A stretch of DNA of 64,000 nucleotides from G963677485 sp942492855 (GTDB taxonomy: Bacteria; Armatimonadota; HRBIN16): positions 1 through 64,000 of the forward strand of contig OW818647.1 of NCBI GenBank assembly GCA_942492855.1. The letters are read 5' to 3'. Below are positions 28,253-37,872 of the stretch, piece by piece (position 1 is the first letter of the stretch; the number at the start of each line of letters is the position of its first letter). Under the pieces are notes generated by a model. The model ran no database searches and was not told where the DNA came from. It saw nothing but the letters and a program-made list of their open reading frames with translations. A program made the position numbers and the translations under genes.

Positions 28253-29718
28253 CTAGTTACTACGGAAAATCAACTCAGCGTATGCCAGCGACGATGCCGA
28301 AATGCATAATGCCCGCACGTCCTGTTTAATGATCCTGAGGATGTCCCTGTAAACAATGACCAAGTGTCTCATGTAAACCGGTAAATCAACGATCATTTTG
28401 TGAGCACTTAAGGTGATCTTGCCTGGCACTCTGAATAACTCCCTCATAATCGTAGGGAGACGCTTGCTCTTGAATGAACCAGGAAGGCACTGGAACTTGA
28501 ATAGCTCGTTCATGTTATGCAGCAGTGCCATAATGTATACATAGACACGGTTGGCACCGAGTTCACTGGTAGATAGCCGGCCAATACCCGTGTCTGACTT
28601 GAGCTGCTTGATCCTGTTCTCAACATCAGCGTGGTTGTTGTATTTTTCCTCGACCTGCTCCGGAGTCAGGCCATCATCCCACTCGTCTACCTTGACCTTT
28701 GAGTTGGTAGCTATACCCCAGTAGCTCCAGTTAACACCATCTAGTCTCGGCAGCTTAGGCTGGGCTCCCACGTCCTCTCGCTTGGCCTCTCGCTTCACTA
28801 CCAGAGTGAATGCCTTGTCAGTCTTGTTCATGCTGTGCACTTTAGTGCCCATCTCATGTCTGCTGGTCTTGCCTTTGCTCATTTCTACAGGGTAGAACGC
28901 CCAATCATTGATCCGAGCATACGCATCTTGAACAGCACTGTCGGCTCTGGCTCGCAGATAAAATGTCTTGTCCGCCTTCTCACAGGCGTTAATCACTTCG
29001 CTCTGGTAGCCTGCAGAATCGCTGCGCACGGTGTCGACTTTCGCTCCCCACATCTCGGAAAATGAGATGCAGGAATTTACCCTCTGGCTTATATGGTCGC
29101 TCGGAAAGTGATTGCCATACTCCAGCTCCGCCATCACGCACACACTGCCCATAAAGCCAAGATAGCTCATTGAGCCTTTTTCGTCGTTATACATCCACCT
29201 GTCACAGCATTTATTACCAAGGAAGCAGCTTGCATCGAAGTCCAGTGTGTCGCCAATCTCTTTGTTCACTATTTTGGCAATAGCTCCGGTCACATCGCAG
29301 AACAAGGTCTGCATGAGGCGGTATAACCGCCAAGCACTGCACTTCCGTCCTCAGCTGTGCCCACGCGTTCACAACAAGCTATTCGGCGAAGCCAGTCGCC
29401 TACAGCTCCAGAGTAGGGCATAGACCTTATCTGCAGTGCCCGTAATATTGCCTTCGATTCACCCATATCATCAATGCGGCTTAGCGGTGCATTGATATCA
29501 GGGTAGAGTAGCTTCAGTGCCCACAATGCTTTCACATATACATCAGCACTATATCCTGAGTGAGACTTCGACACAGGCAGTCGTCTACACAGGGCACGAA
29601 AGAAGCCCAGCTTGTTCATATACTTGATGAGTATGGGTAGTCCACAGCTTTCCAGCAGGTTTACCTGTGTGGCTATGACCTCAATGCTGTCGACCCGAAG
29701 GTTATTCCTTCGAGCCAA
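28253..29718 (-). pseudogene. IS1380-family transposase, split by frameshift
   Basis: Two overlapping frames (29290-29718 and 28253-29314) together give a full-length IS1380-type DDE transposase of about 480 residues. The first frame holds the N-terminal part. The second has LDFDASCF, VRSDSAGYQSEV (catalytic Asp) and YNNHADVENRIKQLKSDTG (catalytic Glu). The frame change lies near 29300. No slippery run is obvious, and IS1380 elements normally have a single frame, so I read this as inactivating. Confidence 0.8.
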
Positions 29719-30112
29719 TTTTGTCCTCTTTGAGTAATGGAACTAGATGGCCTTCTACGGTAGGTTCATGGTCATACATCCGCTCATACCGCAGAGTATC
29801 GACAAGCTGATACATCTCTTTGTGGATCGCAGTTAACCTCTGCATGCATCGCCGGTAGTCGCGGTATGCAGCCAGCATCGGCTCCAGCCACTCACGATGG
29901 GCTAGTCTTACCCTGCGGCCAACCGACTTACTGTCGACAACCCGGTTTAGTCCTGGAAACAAGCCTTCGTCACTCTCATTCGCATCGCGCTTCTTGTGCC
30001 AGGTGAGGCTACCCCGCACCATCTTGGCGGATTGCATCATGGCTGATAGTAGTGATTGCTCCTCTTGGCCGAGTTGCCTGAGCTGTTGTCGTATCTTCGA
30101 GTAGTCGGTCAA
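29702..30112 (-). CDS. Small IS-associated protein of unknown function
   Basis: 136 residues, helical and basic. Its end overlaps the transposase start by 17 bases. The sequence (SAKMVRGSLTWHKK ... HREWLEPMLAAYRDYRRCMQ) resembles small ORFs that often precede transposases in such elements (DUF6788-like, tentative). It may regulate or assist transposition. This is only a positional guess. Confidence 0.55.
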   Translation of the reverse strand: MTDYSKIRQQLRQLGQEEQSLLSAMMQSAKMVRGSLTWHKKRDANESDEGLFPGLNRVVDSKSVGRRVRLAHREWLEPMLAAYRDYRRCMQRLTAIHKEMYQLVDTLRYERMYDHEPTVEGHLVPLLKEDKIGSKE

Positions 30113-30502
30113 TTCAGTCTCCTGATGGGTCTCCTTGAACCATAATGGCTACTTATATTTTAATTATTGGCCATTATCGAGCCCAATTCCTCCATGTTTC
30201 CGAAAATACACCCTTGAGTTTTGATCATTTGAACAGATATCGTGCTTAGATGTGGCATGCTTGGATTCTATTCCCGGATCTGGGTTGAGGCAAAATGCCA
30301 CGAAATGGCTCATATTGGGAGCAAACTATCGTTTTGCATGTTGCAATTAGTGAATACATGGTTTCTTACCTCATACGTCTGCTGATACAAGGTTATTGAA
30401 AACTATTCAGCCATTTAATTGATCAGCCAATCATACCAATCGCTCCTAACGAATCACAGGGATTACTGACATCAAAGGCATGAAGCCAGCCCAATTTAGC
30501 CA

Positions 30503-30745
30503 CTATCGGTATAATCGAACGGGGGCTCCTGCCTCCAACAGCACCTCATTGAGACGGCCTATGTGTGCCTCCTCCTGCATAATCCGCCCCATCACCCCCG
30601 CGAACTCCTCCGCCAAGCCCGTCGGCATTCCCACTCCCTCCTCGATGCGCCGAATCCGCTCATCGAGGTTCGCCAGCAAATCGAGCACATGGTTGTGGAT
30701 TTCGCCATCCCGATTTTCAGATGGCGACGGGATGAGCTCAGTCAT
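30503..30745 (-). CDS. Small phage-like protein, full-length version
   Basis: 80 residues from ATG 30745. It starts with the same 14 residues as the fragment at 7080 and continues HNHVLDLLANLDERIRRIEE, a coiled-coil-like helix. It lies after the virion gene fragment, as for small tail-operon proteins. The sequence inside 30703 is unique to this copy. The 220 bases from here to the IS show nothing else. Confidence 0.5.
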   Translation of the reverse strand: MTELIPSPSENRDGEIHNHVLDLLANLDERIRRIEEGVGMPTGLAEEFAGVMGRIMQEEAHIGRLNEVLLEAGAPVRLYR

Positions 30746-30766
30746 CCCGCCATTTCGCCTAGTTAT

Positions 30767-31573
30767 CAACTCAGTGTCGCTCCTAAAGTATGGATACGCG
30801 GGTAGATCAGGCTGCTACCAGACATCACCGCCTTGTAGCGTATACAGTTACCTGCCAGACTGGTAAACGCACGCAGATACAGATACTCAGTCTAGGTCTG
30901 GTCGACCTCACGCGTGGAATCCAGCGCCATCTCTTCCCAGGTTTCTTCCCCATCATTCGATGCGAACCAGATGATCAAACAACCGCTGGGTATGCTCATC
31001 TCCGCATATACCTTCGTTGACTCAACACCCTGGGTGAGTTCGTTTGCCCTGGAGATATAGGTGCCCTCGGCACTGTTCAAAAAGCCTACCAGGTTCACGT
31101 CCCCGAAATTGAGGGCAGGCGAGTCATTACCGGAGCTGCCGGTAAATTTCGCTCGTAGTAGCACCCTCGTGGCCACATATGGCAGCCGATCCTCCTCGTC
31201 ATGCACAACCGCGTCCCAAGTTACGCCTTCATCAGCTGAATAGTCCCAGCTCATCGATGTACCCTGTGGAATCGCCGAGTATTCATCAAGGTTCATCTCG
31301 GAGAACTGCACGCCGGTCACAGGCATGAACCGAACCTCGCCAGACGCAGCAAAGTCGTATCCGTAGATACGCATGGTCAGGTCAGATCCGTTAAGCGGTG
31401 TCCAAGTTTCGGCATTAGAGCTTTCAAGCAGCACACCCGCGTCATATGTCTGCCTGGTGATGACGCCGACTGAGGCATGCAATTCGCACGTGGTAGTTCG
31501 TGGAGTTAGTAAGCAGCACCACCGCGAAGCTGCGGCTCGCGGGAACGTAGAAGAAATTACCGGGTGTTGACAT
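30767..31573 (-). pseudogene. Phage tail/virion protein, broken (right copy)
   Basis: The counterpart of 6252-7058, with the same frame change near 31480 and the same in-frame amber codon at 30892-30894. The longest open part (30892-31482) has 196 residues, identical to the left copy. Nothing suggests that either copy is functional. Confidence 0.55.
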
Positions 31574-31724
31574 TGACGTCATTGGTATTGGTCTCATTCA
31601 TCCGCGCCACTGGGTAGCCACCAGTCCGGATCATCTCACTGGGCACCAGCTCCTCGCCGAGAGCACACAGCGTAATCACGTCCTCCTCATCAATCTCCGT
31701 GATCAGGTTCGCCGCGTCATACAG
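31557..31724 (-). pseudogene. Fragment of phage structural gene (right copy)
   Basis: The counterpart of 6101-6268: a 5'-truncated frame ending in NETNTNDVNVNTR that overlaps the tail gene start. The 230 bases up to the terminase-like gene hold nothing recognisable. Confidence 0.4.
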
Positions 31725-31952
31725 TCAGTTACTATTTCACAGATATCGGTATGCCTAAGGCATCATGCAATGGCGATAACACCATACATGGCCATATCAT
31801 CGCAGGTTGGGGCCCACAGGGGCACAAACGGTAAGATCTGTCCGTAACCGAAGCACACGGTTGTATCCCCCAGGTAGTTTGGGCATTCGCCATATCTGCG
31901 GGCTATAGTATAGAAGGTAATATGATCGGCTGACGCTTATCCGCCTCCCATC

Positions 31953-32408
31953 CTAGCCTGGACCTTCTAGGACATTGAGCATCTGCCGTAGTATATCAGC
32001 ACATGATTCCTTGCGTTGAAAGTCAGCGATGTGTTCCAGTATATCTCGCGATTCCGCAGTCCACGCAGCATTGACTAGCCGCGTTATATCCGAAGCATCC
32101 AGCTTTGACATAGTAAGCTCCGGGAATGTGCGTTCGATCAATGCCATGAGATCGGCAGCGACGGCGGCACTGACGCGTTCTGGTATGTTAAGTATTCCAT
32201 CTCGGACTGTTCTGGCGAATGAAAACCGTGCCGCAACTATGATGTCCTTTCGGACTGGTTTACCTTGCAGCTCATCAGCTACAGCCTCCGATTTTCGCGC
32301 GTTGGCCAGCTTCCGGCGCCTGCGGGCCTCAGCCAGAGATACAACGCCATCGGGAACATCATGCGTAATGTATGCACTGTGCTGTTCATTCAGTTGCAGT
32401 ACCCACAT
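31953..32408 (-). CDS. Small-terminase-like protein (right copy)
   Basis: 151 residues from an ATG at 32408 that is a Lys codon in the left copy. From residue 4 onward the protein is the same. The substitutions around this point (AAG/ATG, GAA/GTA) are among the few between the copies. There is no clear ribosome site, so the gene may be silent or extend upstream in a damaged form. Confidence 0.5.
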   Translation of the reverse strand: MWVLQLNEQHSAYITHDVPDGVVSLAEARRRRKLANARKSEAVADELQGKPVRKDIIVAARFSFARTVRDGILNIPERVSAAVAADLMALIERTFPELTMSKLDASDITRLVNAAWTAESRDILEHIADFQRKESCADILRQMLNVLEGPG

Positions 32409-32683
32409 ATCTGTCCAGCGAATCTATGGAGGTCGTATCCATATGCGCAATGCGCATCGTTGACATAGACCGGTTCTACGAACACCCGAAAAATCGAATA
32501 ATCGCGTATATAAGGCGGGGGCGCGCGGACACCCGTATGAGGCCCCCGCCACAGGACCCGTGGTAATCGTTACATTGCCCCTCCCGTGTAAGCATGTCAA
32601 TAGCGGTTTTCATGGGGCTTAGCTTACCTTCATTTGTTCGGGTCTTACGCTTCCGCTTTCACAGGGAGGAGGGGCGTCTGCAA

Positions 32684-32821
32684 CTGTAAATGTAACTGTA
32701 TACAGAAACAACGCTACTACACATGATATAGATAGATATAGACCGGTAGCGGTAGTTTCGAACTACCGGTCATATTACTCTATCTGTAGTAATGCTGTTT
32801 CTCTACTACATTACAGTTACA
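32684..32821 (-). other. Extended dyad, candidate origin (right copy)
   Basis: The same nested inverted repeat as at 5003-5140, centred on CGGTAGTTTCGAACTACCG. It directly follows the replication genes. The region to 32409 has no other feature. Confidence 0.55.
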
Positions 32822-33176
32822 CTTCCATATCATCAGCCTCCTCCTCATCAAACAACAACACAGGATTAGCATCAGGGTTGAGATACAGAAACTCTTTGCT
32901 TTTGTCAGGTTTGAATTTCGTAAGTTTTCCAGTCTTAGCTAATCTCATTACATCCTGTCGAACGCTTGTAGACTTATAGTCCTTATCTAGTGTCGTTACC
33001 GCTTCTTGAATTTCCTTGTTTGTGAGCGGTTTATCGCAGACGGTCATTATCAGCTCCTCAATCGTTGGTCGTTCAGTGTGCCCAATTTGAACGACTTCCA
33101 TACGGTTGTCAACCCATGCGATATCAGCTCCCGGGTAAACATCAGCACATCGGCCAGTTACTTCAAGCCTAATCAT
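32817..33176 (-). CDS. C-terminal/winged-helix partner of RepA-like ATPase (right copy)
   Basis: 119 residues, identical to the protein at 4648-5007, with the same ATGA overlap with the ATPase gene. The identical split in both copies shows it is not a recent error. Confidence 0.65.
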   Translation of the reverse strand: MIRLEVTGRCADVYPGADIAWVDNRMEVVQIGHTERPTIEELIMTVCDKPLTNKEIQEAVTTLDKDYKSTSVRQDVMRLAKTGKLTKFKPDKSKEFLYLNPDANPVLLFDEEEADDMEV

Positions 33177-34201
33177 GCCCCCTTCTTTTCCAGCGAAATG
33201 ACCTGATCGAATAGGCCTGGTAAACTGTTGTTTCCAGAAGAGGCATTAACAGGATCAGTTCCACCCGCCTTTTTCGCATGATGTAAAACTATCAGAGTGT
33301 GCCCACCTGCCCGGCAAGCAACTAGTAGTGGCTTGAATTTTCTAACGAACTCAACGCCATTTTCGTCTTCGACCCCTGCCCAAATTCGCAGAGTATCGAC
33401 TATCACTATTTGCCTATCTGTAAATCCCTCAACCGCGCGTATGACCTTCGCCAGGCCCTGCCCTCCAAATGATACCGCTTGAAATTCAGGGTTAAGTGGT
33501 ATGTTGTTCTTTTTGTAGGACTGCATATATCTAGATACGACGCGGGTTGAGTCTTCTGTAAAATAACGAACACTCCCCCATGCTTGAGCGGATTGAAACA
33601 ATAGCCTCGTTTTGCCTACTTTTGGGCCAGCTATCACAAGGTGCGCCGCTCCCCTGAAAAATGCGTTTGATCCCAGCCGGCCAAGAAGCGGAAGTTCTTC
33701 ATAATCTGGTAAATCCATCTCTTGTAAGTCTTGCCAGGAGTAGAACGCAAGTTCATTGGATGGTTCACCGGCCCTTAGGGCTGCGTCCATCTTGCCAGAG
33801 TCAACGCCCCATAAATCAGCGTATTGCGCCAAGTCTATCTGTTCGGCATCATCCATTCTGTGGTAGCACGGATACAGTGCTTTTGAATTGCCAATGAAGT
33901 CGGCAGATAATCCCCGGACAAGGGCGTGGGCCTGCTTCATGTGTTTACTGCAGGAGGTTTCTTCGACCAGTATTCGGTATATTGACTCCATGCCGACGTG
34001 ATTAGCACGGGCATAGTTTTCAAAAATGATTCGTTCTGTGGCCGTCAATTCGGGCCAGTCATCCATGACAGTGTTTCTGAGTGGGCCCATTTCACTGAAT
34101 TTTATAGGCTCCTTTGATGCAAGTTTGGCCACGACTACAAACATACGTTCAAGCGGCGTATCGCCGGGTAGTTTTAACAGAAGGCTATTTCCCATGGCCA
34201 T
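33173..34201 (-). CDS. RepA-like RecA-fold ATPase (right copy)
   Basis: 342 residues, differing from the left copy by one visible change (Glu for Asp at about residue 56). Walker A is GPKVGKT and the Walker B-like strand is IVIVDTL. It overlaps the intact primase-polymerase gene, so this copy still has a complete replication module: primase-polymerase, ATPase and winged-helix partner. Confidence 0.75.
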   Translation of the reverse strand: MAMGNSLLLKLPGDTPLERMFVVVAKLASKEPIKFSEMGPLRNTVMDDWPELTATERIIFENYARANHVGMESIYRILVEETSCSKHMKQAHALVRGLSADFIGNSKALYPCYHRMDDAEQIDLAQYADLWGVDSGKMDAALRAGEPSNELAFYSWQDLQEMDLPDYEELPLLGRLGSNAFFRGAAHLVIAGPKVGKTRLLFQSAQAWGSVRYFTEDSTRVVSRYMQSYKKNNIPLNPEFQAVSFGGQGLAKVIRAVEGFTDRQIVIVDTLRIWAGVEDENGVEFVRKFKPLLVACRAGGHTLIVLHHAKKAGGTDPVNASSGNNSLPGLFDQVISLEKKGA

Positions 34202-35081
34202 ATCCCCCTATGCAAGCGGCTGCGACCTTGTGCAGGGTCCACTGCCCATATGTTGAGGAACCCCGGTGCTCATCCCACTTGGGGCGCATCAAACCACTTG
34301 AACGGAACAGAACATCCATACGCTGAACATCGGAATTAGTCCACCAAGCGAGCTCCATGCACAGATAGCTGTCAGCCCGGGAATGGTCCCCGTTCCAAGG
34401 TGTGAGATCACCGGCAAAAGCCTTGGCAATCTTCCCAGTTTTATCCGATTGGATGATGCGTTGTAGGAGGGCCGCATCATCGAGTGAAGCCATAGCGCTG
34501 GTCGGGGTATTCATTGAAGGGACGATTTGAGAACGTGGAGCCCGGAGTTGTTCATTCGCCCGTATTACTTTTAAGGCAAACCTCTCAAGGCTTGTTCCCA
34601 ACGGTGCGTGAGGATTTCCATACTCGGGAGTGATATCTGTAACGTATAGCAGGTCAGGCGATTCGTCGTTGCCGACAATAATATCCAGTGCTCCGAACAA
34701 TTGCATCGGTATCTGCCGCTTTCGCGACAAAACGTTACATGTGCCCAGTATGTGCCATCCTTGTCGCGACTGGGATAATTCACTATGGCAGCCAGATAAT
34801 GATGCCAGTGCTTTACATCGTTCTGCCCAGGGGTGACACTCAGTGCCGAGGTTGTCGAAGTCTAGGCAGGCATAGCCCGCCGGTAGAATCAGCCCTATGC
34901 CGTCCACAACCTGGCGTTCGCGCGCAGCTAGGCAGTCAGATAAGCTGCTCCACGTCGTGGGGTCACAGCTAGACGCATGACGACGTCCATTTGGCATAAA
35001 TGGTAGTTTTCTCACCTTACCGGTGACAGTATCTGTTACCCGTTTGTAGCAACAGAATCGCCTGCCAAATTGGTTCCACAT
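34185..35081 (-). CDS. NrS-1-like primase-polymerase, intact copy
   Basis: 298 residues from ATG 35081, or 368 from a TTG at 35291 that overlaps the previous stop. The archaeo-eukaryotic primase core has the Asp pair in ACLDFDNLG (about residues 74 and 76) and the later SRQGWH (His about 110). The C-terminal part has DHSRADSYLCMELAWWT and FRSSGLMRPKWDE, as in the helical domain of phage NrS-1 polymerase-type proteins. It would prime and perhaps extend DNA for element replication. In NrS-1 the helicase is fused. Here it is the next gene. Confidence 0.75.
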   Translation of the reverse strand: MWNQFGRRFCCYKRVTDTVTGKVRKLPFMPNGRRHASSCDPTTWSSLSDCLAARERQVVDGIGLILPAGYACLDFDNLGTECHPWAERCKALASLSGCHSELSQSRQGWHILGTCNVLSRKRQIPMQLFGALDIIVGNDESPDLLYVTDITPEYGNPHAPLGTSLERFALKVIRANEQLRAPRSQIVPSMNTPTSAMASLDDAALLQRIIQSDKTGKIAKAFAGDLTPWNGDHSRADSYLCMELAWWTNSDVQRMDVLFRSSGLMRPKWDEHRGSSTYGQWTLHKVAAACIGGYGHGK

Positions 35082-35135
35082 AGTGTTTTTAGGTATACTT
35101 GTATCGGATAGTGTATGCAAAATATTATCCTCTTT

Positions 35136-35179
35136 GCCCCGGGGTTGTCCTAAGACCTCGGGGCGTTTGTTTTTTATTG
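35136..35179 (+). terminator. Strong hairpin with U-tract (right copy)
   Basis: The counterpart of 2646-2689. On the plus strand the stem GCCCCGGGGTT...CCTCGGGGC is followed by GTTTGTTTTTTATT. It would stop transcripts running opposite to the replication operon. Confidence 0.6.
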
Positions 35180-35287
35180 GGTGGCCAATCCGGAAGTGAT
35201 AACACACCCTTTGTGCCTCAAGGGTGATGGCATTTTTTGCCCTGTTTACGTGTTTCTTCTGGGTAATCATTACACTGGACATCCAGG

Positions 35288-35821
35288 TCAACTTATTCCT
35301 TCCCCCGGAAATTTCTGATTATGGAGCGAATCCATATTGTCACGGTCAGTGTAGATTGCCTGCTGCAGACAGCGTTCTTCAATCCACCATGCTTTTAGCA
35401 AGTCCAAGGCTTCATCATACATCTCTCGATAATATGGTTCCAAATGATACTTCCCTCCACCTTTGAGCGCGCCGTCAAGAATCTGACGACAATCTGTTTT
35501 TCGTCGGAGCTGAGCATTGACATCATCCACATTTTTCTGCGTAAAAGTTTCTATGCGGCCCTCCTTAATGGCATCCATATCGAGCTTCGGCCATGTGACT
35601 GCGAAGGCGAAGATTTCAGTTAATTTCATCCTCACATCCTCAAGGCGCTCCAGCCGGTATCCATCGTGCCTCACCTTAGTCGCGGCCACTGTGAGCAATT
35701 CAGCATCGCGCCAGTCACTGAAGGCTTTGGAGATCATCCAACCTGCAATGCAATGCACGTCGAGTGCATCAGTCGTTCTGTCGGATGCATAGCAATGCGG
35801 ACCCAGTTCTATCGAAGTCAT
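35288..35821 (-). CDS. Unknown 177-residue protein (right copy)
   Basis: Identical in length and sequence to the protein at 2004-2537. It is the first gene of the replication operon behind the promoter at 35864. I do not recognise its family. Confidence 0.7.
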   Translation of the reverse strand: MTSIELGPHCYASDRTTDALDVHCIAGWMISKAFSDWRDAELLTVAATKVRHDGYRLERLEDVRMKLTEIFAFAVTWPKLDMDAIKEGRIETFTQKNVDDVNAQLRRKTDCRQILDGALKGGGKYHLEPYYREMYDEALDLLKAWWIEERCLQQAIYTDRDNMDSLHNQKFPGEGIS

Positions 35822-35863
35822 TTCGTTACCCCCAAATAAGGTTTATTTGCATTCGCAGATTAA

Positions 35864-35892
35864 ATGATATCTCTTATAATGCCGTGTGTCAA
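35864..35892 (-). promoter_or_regulatory. Promoter for replication operon (right copy)
   Basis: TTGACA and TATCAT at 17-base spacing, as at 1933-1961. One substitution lies just upstream of the -35 box (GC for AC). The AT-rich upstream run is kept. Confidence 0.6.
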
Positions 35893-36081
35893 GCAAATAA
35901 CAATATATGATAATATATCAGTATGTAATAATAACGATAATGTATTACAAAATGCATATATAATAATATAACGAGAATGAGTAAGCAGTAGGCTATCTGT
36001 GCGTAAATGGGCTTGACGCATTCGTTCTCATAGCAGTAAACTAAGGCGGGTTAACACGGTAGTGTGCTGTGGAATTTACGT

Positions 36082-36112
36082 AAAAGAAAAGGCGCACTCC
36101 GTAGAGCGCGCC
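36082..36112 (-). terminator. Terminator after integrase operon (right copy)
   Basis: The same GGCGCGCTC / GAGTGCGCC hairpin as on the left. Its T-run is longer by two bases here (TTTTCTTTT). Confidence 0.85.
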
Positions 36113-36296
36113 CTTTGTGAATGTTGTTATTTGGTCGTTACAATTTGCGAAGCCGCGGTAACGGATAGATGCCGTGGCATCTATGCTAGGCCCCTCCATC
36201 CGACTTCATGAACTGGGCATGGCATAATATTCCCGTGCTGGCGACATCCGGAGTTACTCAATAAACTTCAGAGATATTAGTGTCCAATCTTCGGTT

Positions 36297-36833
36297 TTAG
36301 GATTGCAGTGCATCTTGCATACATATTGGCTCCAGAATCATCGCCCCAAAACTGTTCTGTGCATCCACATCGGCAATTACGGTGTATGTATCGTCGTGAT
36401 GGTTATACACCTGAATCACGGACATATCGGGCACTCCCATGACATAGTCGGGAAATTTCGCTGTCGAAGGGCTTTTCAAACCTCTCTTCACGAATTCCTC
36501 GGAATAAAAATAGGCTGACCCGTCACTCTGCCATACTGGTTCGGTTTTAGCCTTAACCTTAACAGGCTTTGATTCTGCTGTTACCTCTGCCGGTTTTGAT
36601 GCCTTAACTGGTTGGTTGCCATTTTGACCAGTCTCAGATACATCCGGGAGCATTGAACCAAGGATGCCGATCAGGATCAGGAACACCGGCACCAATAAAA
36701 TGCAGCCGCACACATAACAGCCTTTACGTTTTGGCTTATGCGCAATATTTGAGAGGCCGTTTACATTTTGGCCGCTGTTCTCGCTCGGTGCAGACTGACT
36801 TGAATTGCTAAAAGACACTATGTTTTTCATCAT
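36297..36833 (-). pseudogene. Membrane-anchored protein, C-terminal frameshift
   Basis: Identical to the 192-residue left copy up to GAMI. One extra T (GATTCTGG against GATTCGG) then replaces the last ~30 residues with 14 unrelated ones (178 in total). The lost part includes the conserved QYVCKM strand, so the C-terminal domain is probably damaged. Confidence 0.7.
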
Positions 36834-37729
36834 CGAGTTCCCTTCATTATGTTGGTGACCAGACTTACTTGTTGGTGAACCTGCTTCAATACTTCAGGGT
36901 TCACTCCTAGATAAGCTTGCGTTACTGTGAGGTCGCTGTGCCCCAGCAGTTGCCTTACGACTTCAAGATTGGCACCCTGTTCTACCCAGGCAGTAGCAGC
37001 GGCCCGGCGCAGCGAATGGGCACTGATGACTATGTCCGCTCGATGAGCACGTCTTTTGAGCATCGAAATCACTCCATCACGGGAGAGCGGTTCCCCACGG
37101 ATACCCATAAATAGCGCATCATGCGTATCTTTGCGGGTGTTGATATAGCGCTGAATGGTTAAGAGCGTCTGACTACTTAAGAAAGCGAATCTATCTTTCC
37201 TGCCCTTGCACGCCGTCAATAACACTGTGCCATCCGTGACATTACGTGATATACCTGTCAGTTCATTAACACGGCAGCCGGTATCTAGCAGGAACAGGAT
37301 TACAGCACGGTCTCTTAAGCTGGCGGTATCCCTTCCGCGACAGGTATCCAATAAGGCGCGAATGACTTCGTGTGAAGGTGGTGTTTTTTGCATGCGGTCA
37401 ACTTTGGGGGGTCGTAGCTTTTTCAGCAGGTTGAATGGGGTGAGTTCCTGCTCGTAAAGCCAGTTAGAGAATGCCTTGAGTGTCCGGTAAAACGCGTGCA
37501 GGTTGTAATCATGTGCTCCGGCATCGCGCATCTCGACGAACATGACATTGACTAAGGCGGGGGATAGGTTATCTATATCCGATGTAGCTGAGCTCAGACG
37601 CTGCAGATATCCAGCGTAGAACTTGAGCGTTGCGGGTCGTAGACCTCGGGCCCTACAGTCCATCATGTACAGGTCTATGGCCCGACTGATATTCATTTGG
37701 GATCCAGGGGTAGTCGCTTGGCTTGCCAT
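36830..37729 (-). CDS. Tyrosine recombinase/integrase, intact copy
   Basis: 299 residues. The N-terminal SAM-like domain (about 1-105) is followed by the catalytic domain, with Arg in DTGCRVNELTG (153), Lys in CKGRKDR, HSLRR (His 238, Arg 241), LGHSDLTVTQAYL (His 264, Tyr 273). All active-site residues are present. The length is typical of XerC/D-like integrases. It lies next to the tRNA-Pro with its start towards it, as for an element integrated at a tRNA. A good AAGGAG ribosome site precedes the ATG. Confidence 0.9.
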   Translation of the reverse strand: MASQATTPGSQMNISRAIDLYMMDCRARGLRPATLKFYAGYLQRLSSATSDIDNLSPALVNVMFVEMRDAGAHDYNLHAFYRTLKAFSNWLYEQELTPFNLLKKLRPPKVDRMQKTPPSHEVIRALLDTCRGRDTASLRDRAVILFLLDTGCRVNELTGISRNVTDGTVLLTACKGRKDRFAFLSSQTLLTIQRYINTRKDTHDALFMGIRGEPLSRDGVISMLKRRAHRADIVISAHSLRRAAATAWVEQGANLEVVRQLLGHSDLTVTQAYLGVNPEVLKQVHQQVSLVTNIMKGTR

Positions 37730-37791
37730 CTCGTCATCTCCTTATGGCAGGCATATGTGGTGACACGATGTCATTCGAGCCGCTGTATATA

Positions 37792-37865
37792 GCTGGTGTG
37801 GCGCAGTTTGGTAGCGCGCTTGACTGGGGGTCAAGAGGGCGTGGGTTCAAGTCCCGTCACCCCTC
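37792..37865 (+). tRNA. tRNA-Pro(GGG) with mispaired acceptor end
   Basis: The cloverleaf can be drawn. The D-arm is GCGC/GCGC, the anticodon stem CTTGA/TCAAG has loop CTGGGGG (anticodon GGG), and the T-loop is TTCAAGT. No CCA is encoded. In the acceptor only four of seven positions pair normally (GCTGGTG against CACCCCT), as if the 5' strand came from the integrated element. It may be a functional but altered tRNA or an attachment-site remnant. Confidence 0.75.
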
Positions 37866-37872
37866 GTGCACC

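Larger units (their letters stand above)
28006..30280 (-). mobile_element. IS1380-family insertion sequence, decayed
   Basis: The ends share an inverted motif, ATCCGGGAATAGAA at 28007-28020 and its complement TTCTATTCCCGGAT at 30266-30279, embedded in imperfect terminal repeats. The exact outer ends and the target duplication are not certain. The element holds a small ORF and a transposase, both on the minus strand. It lies between the polysaccharide cluster and the right copy of the integrated element. Confidence 0.7.
30703..37822 (-). repeat. Right copy of ~7.1 kb inverted repeat
   Basis: The inverted partner of 1-7122. Here the integrase and primase-polymerase are intact, whereas the membrane protein has a 1-base insertion. 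The outer end runs into the tRNA-Pro gene. The two copies face inward with their virion-gene ends towards the polysaccharide cluster. Confidence 0.95.

Noticed and set aside
29290..29314. Programmed frameshift in the IS1380 transposase
   Set aside because: No slippery sequence is visible in the overlap, and this family normally uses one frame, so decay is the simpler reading.
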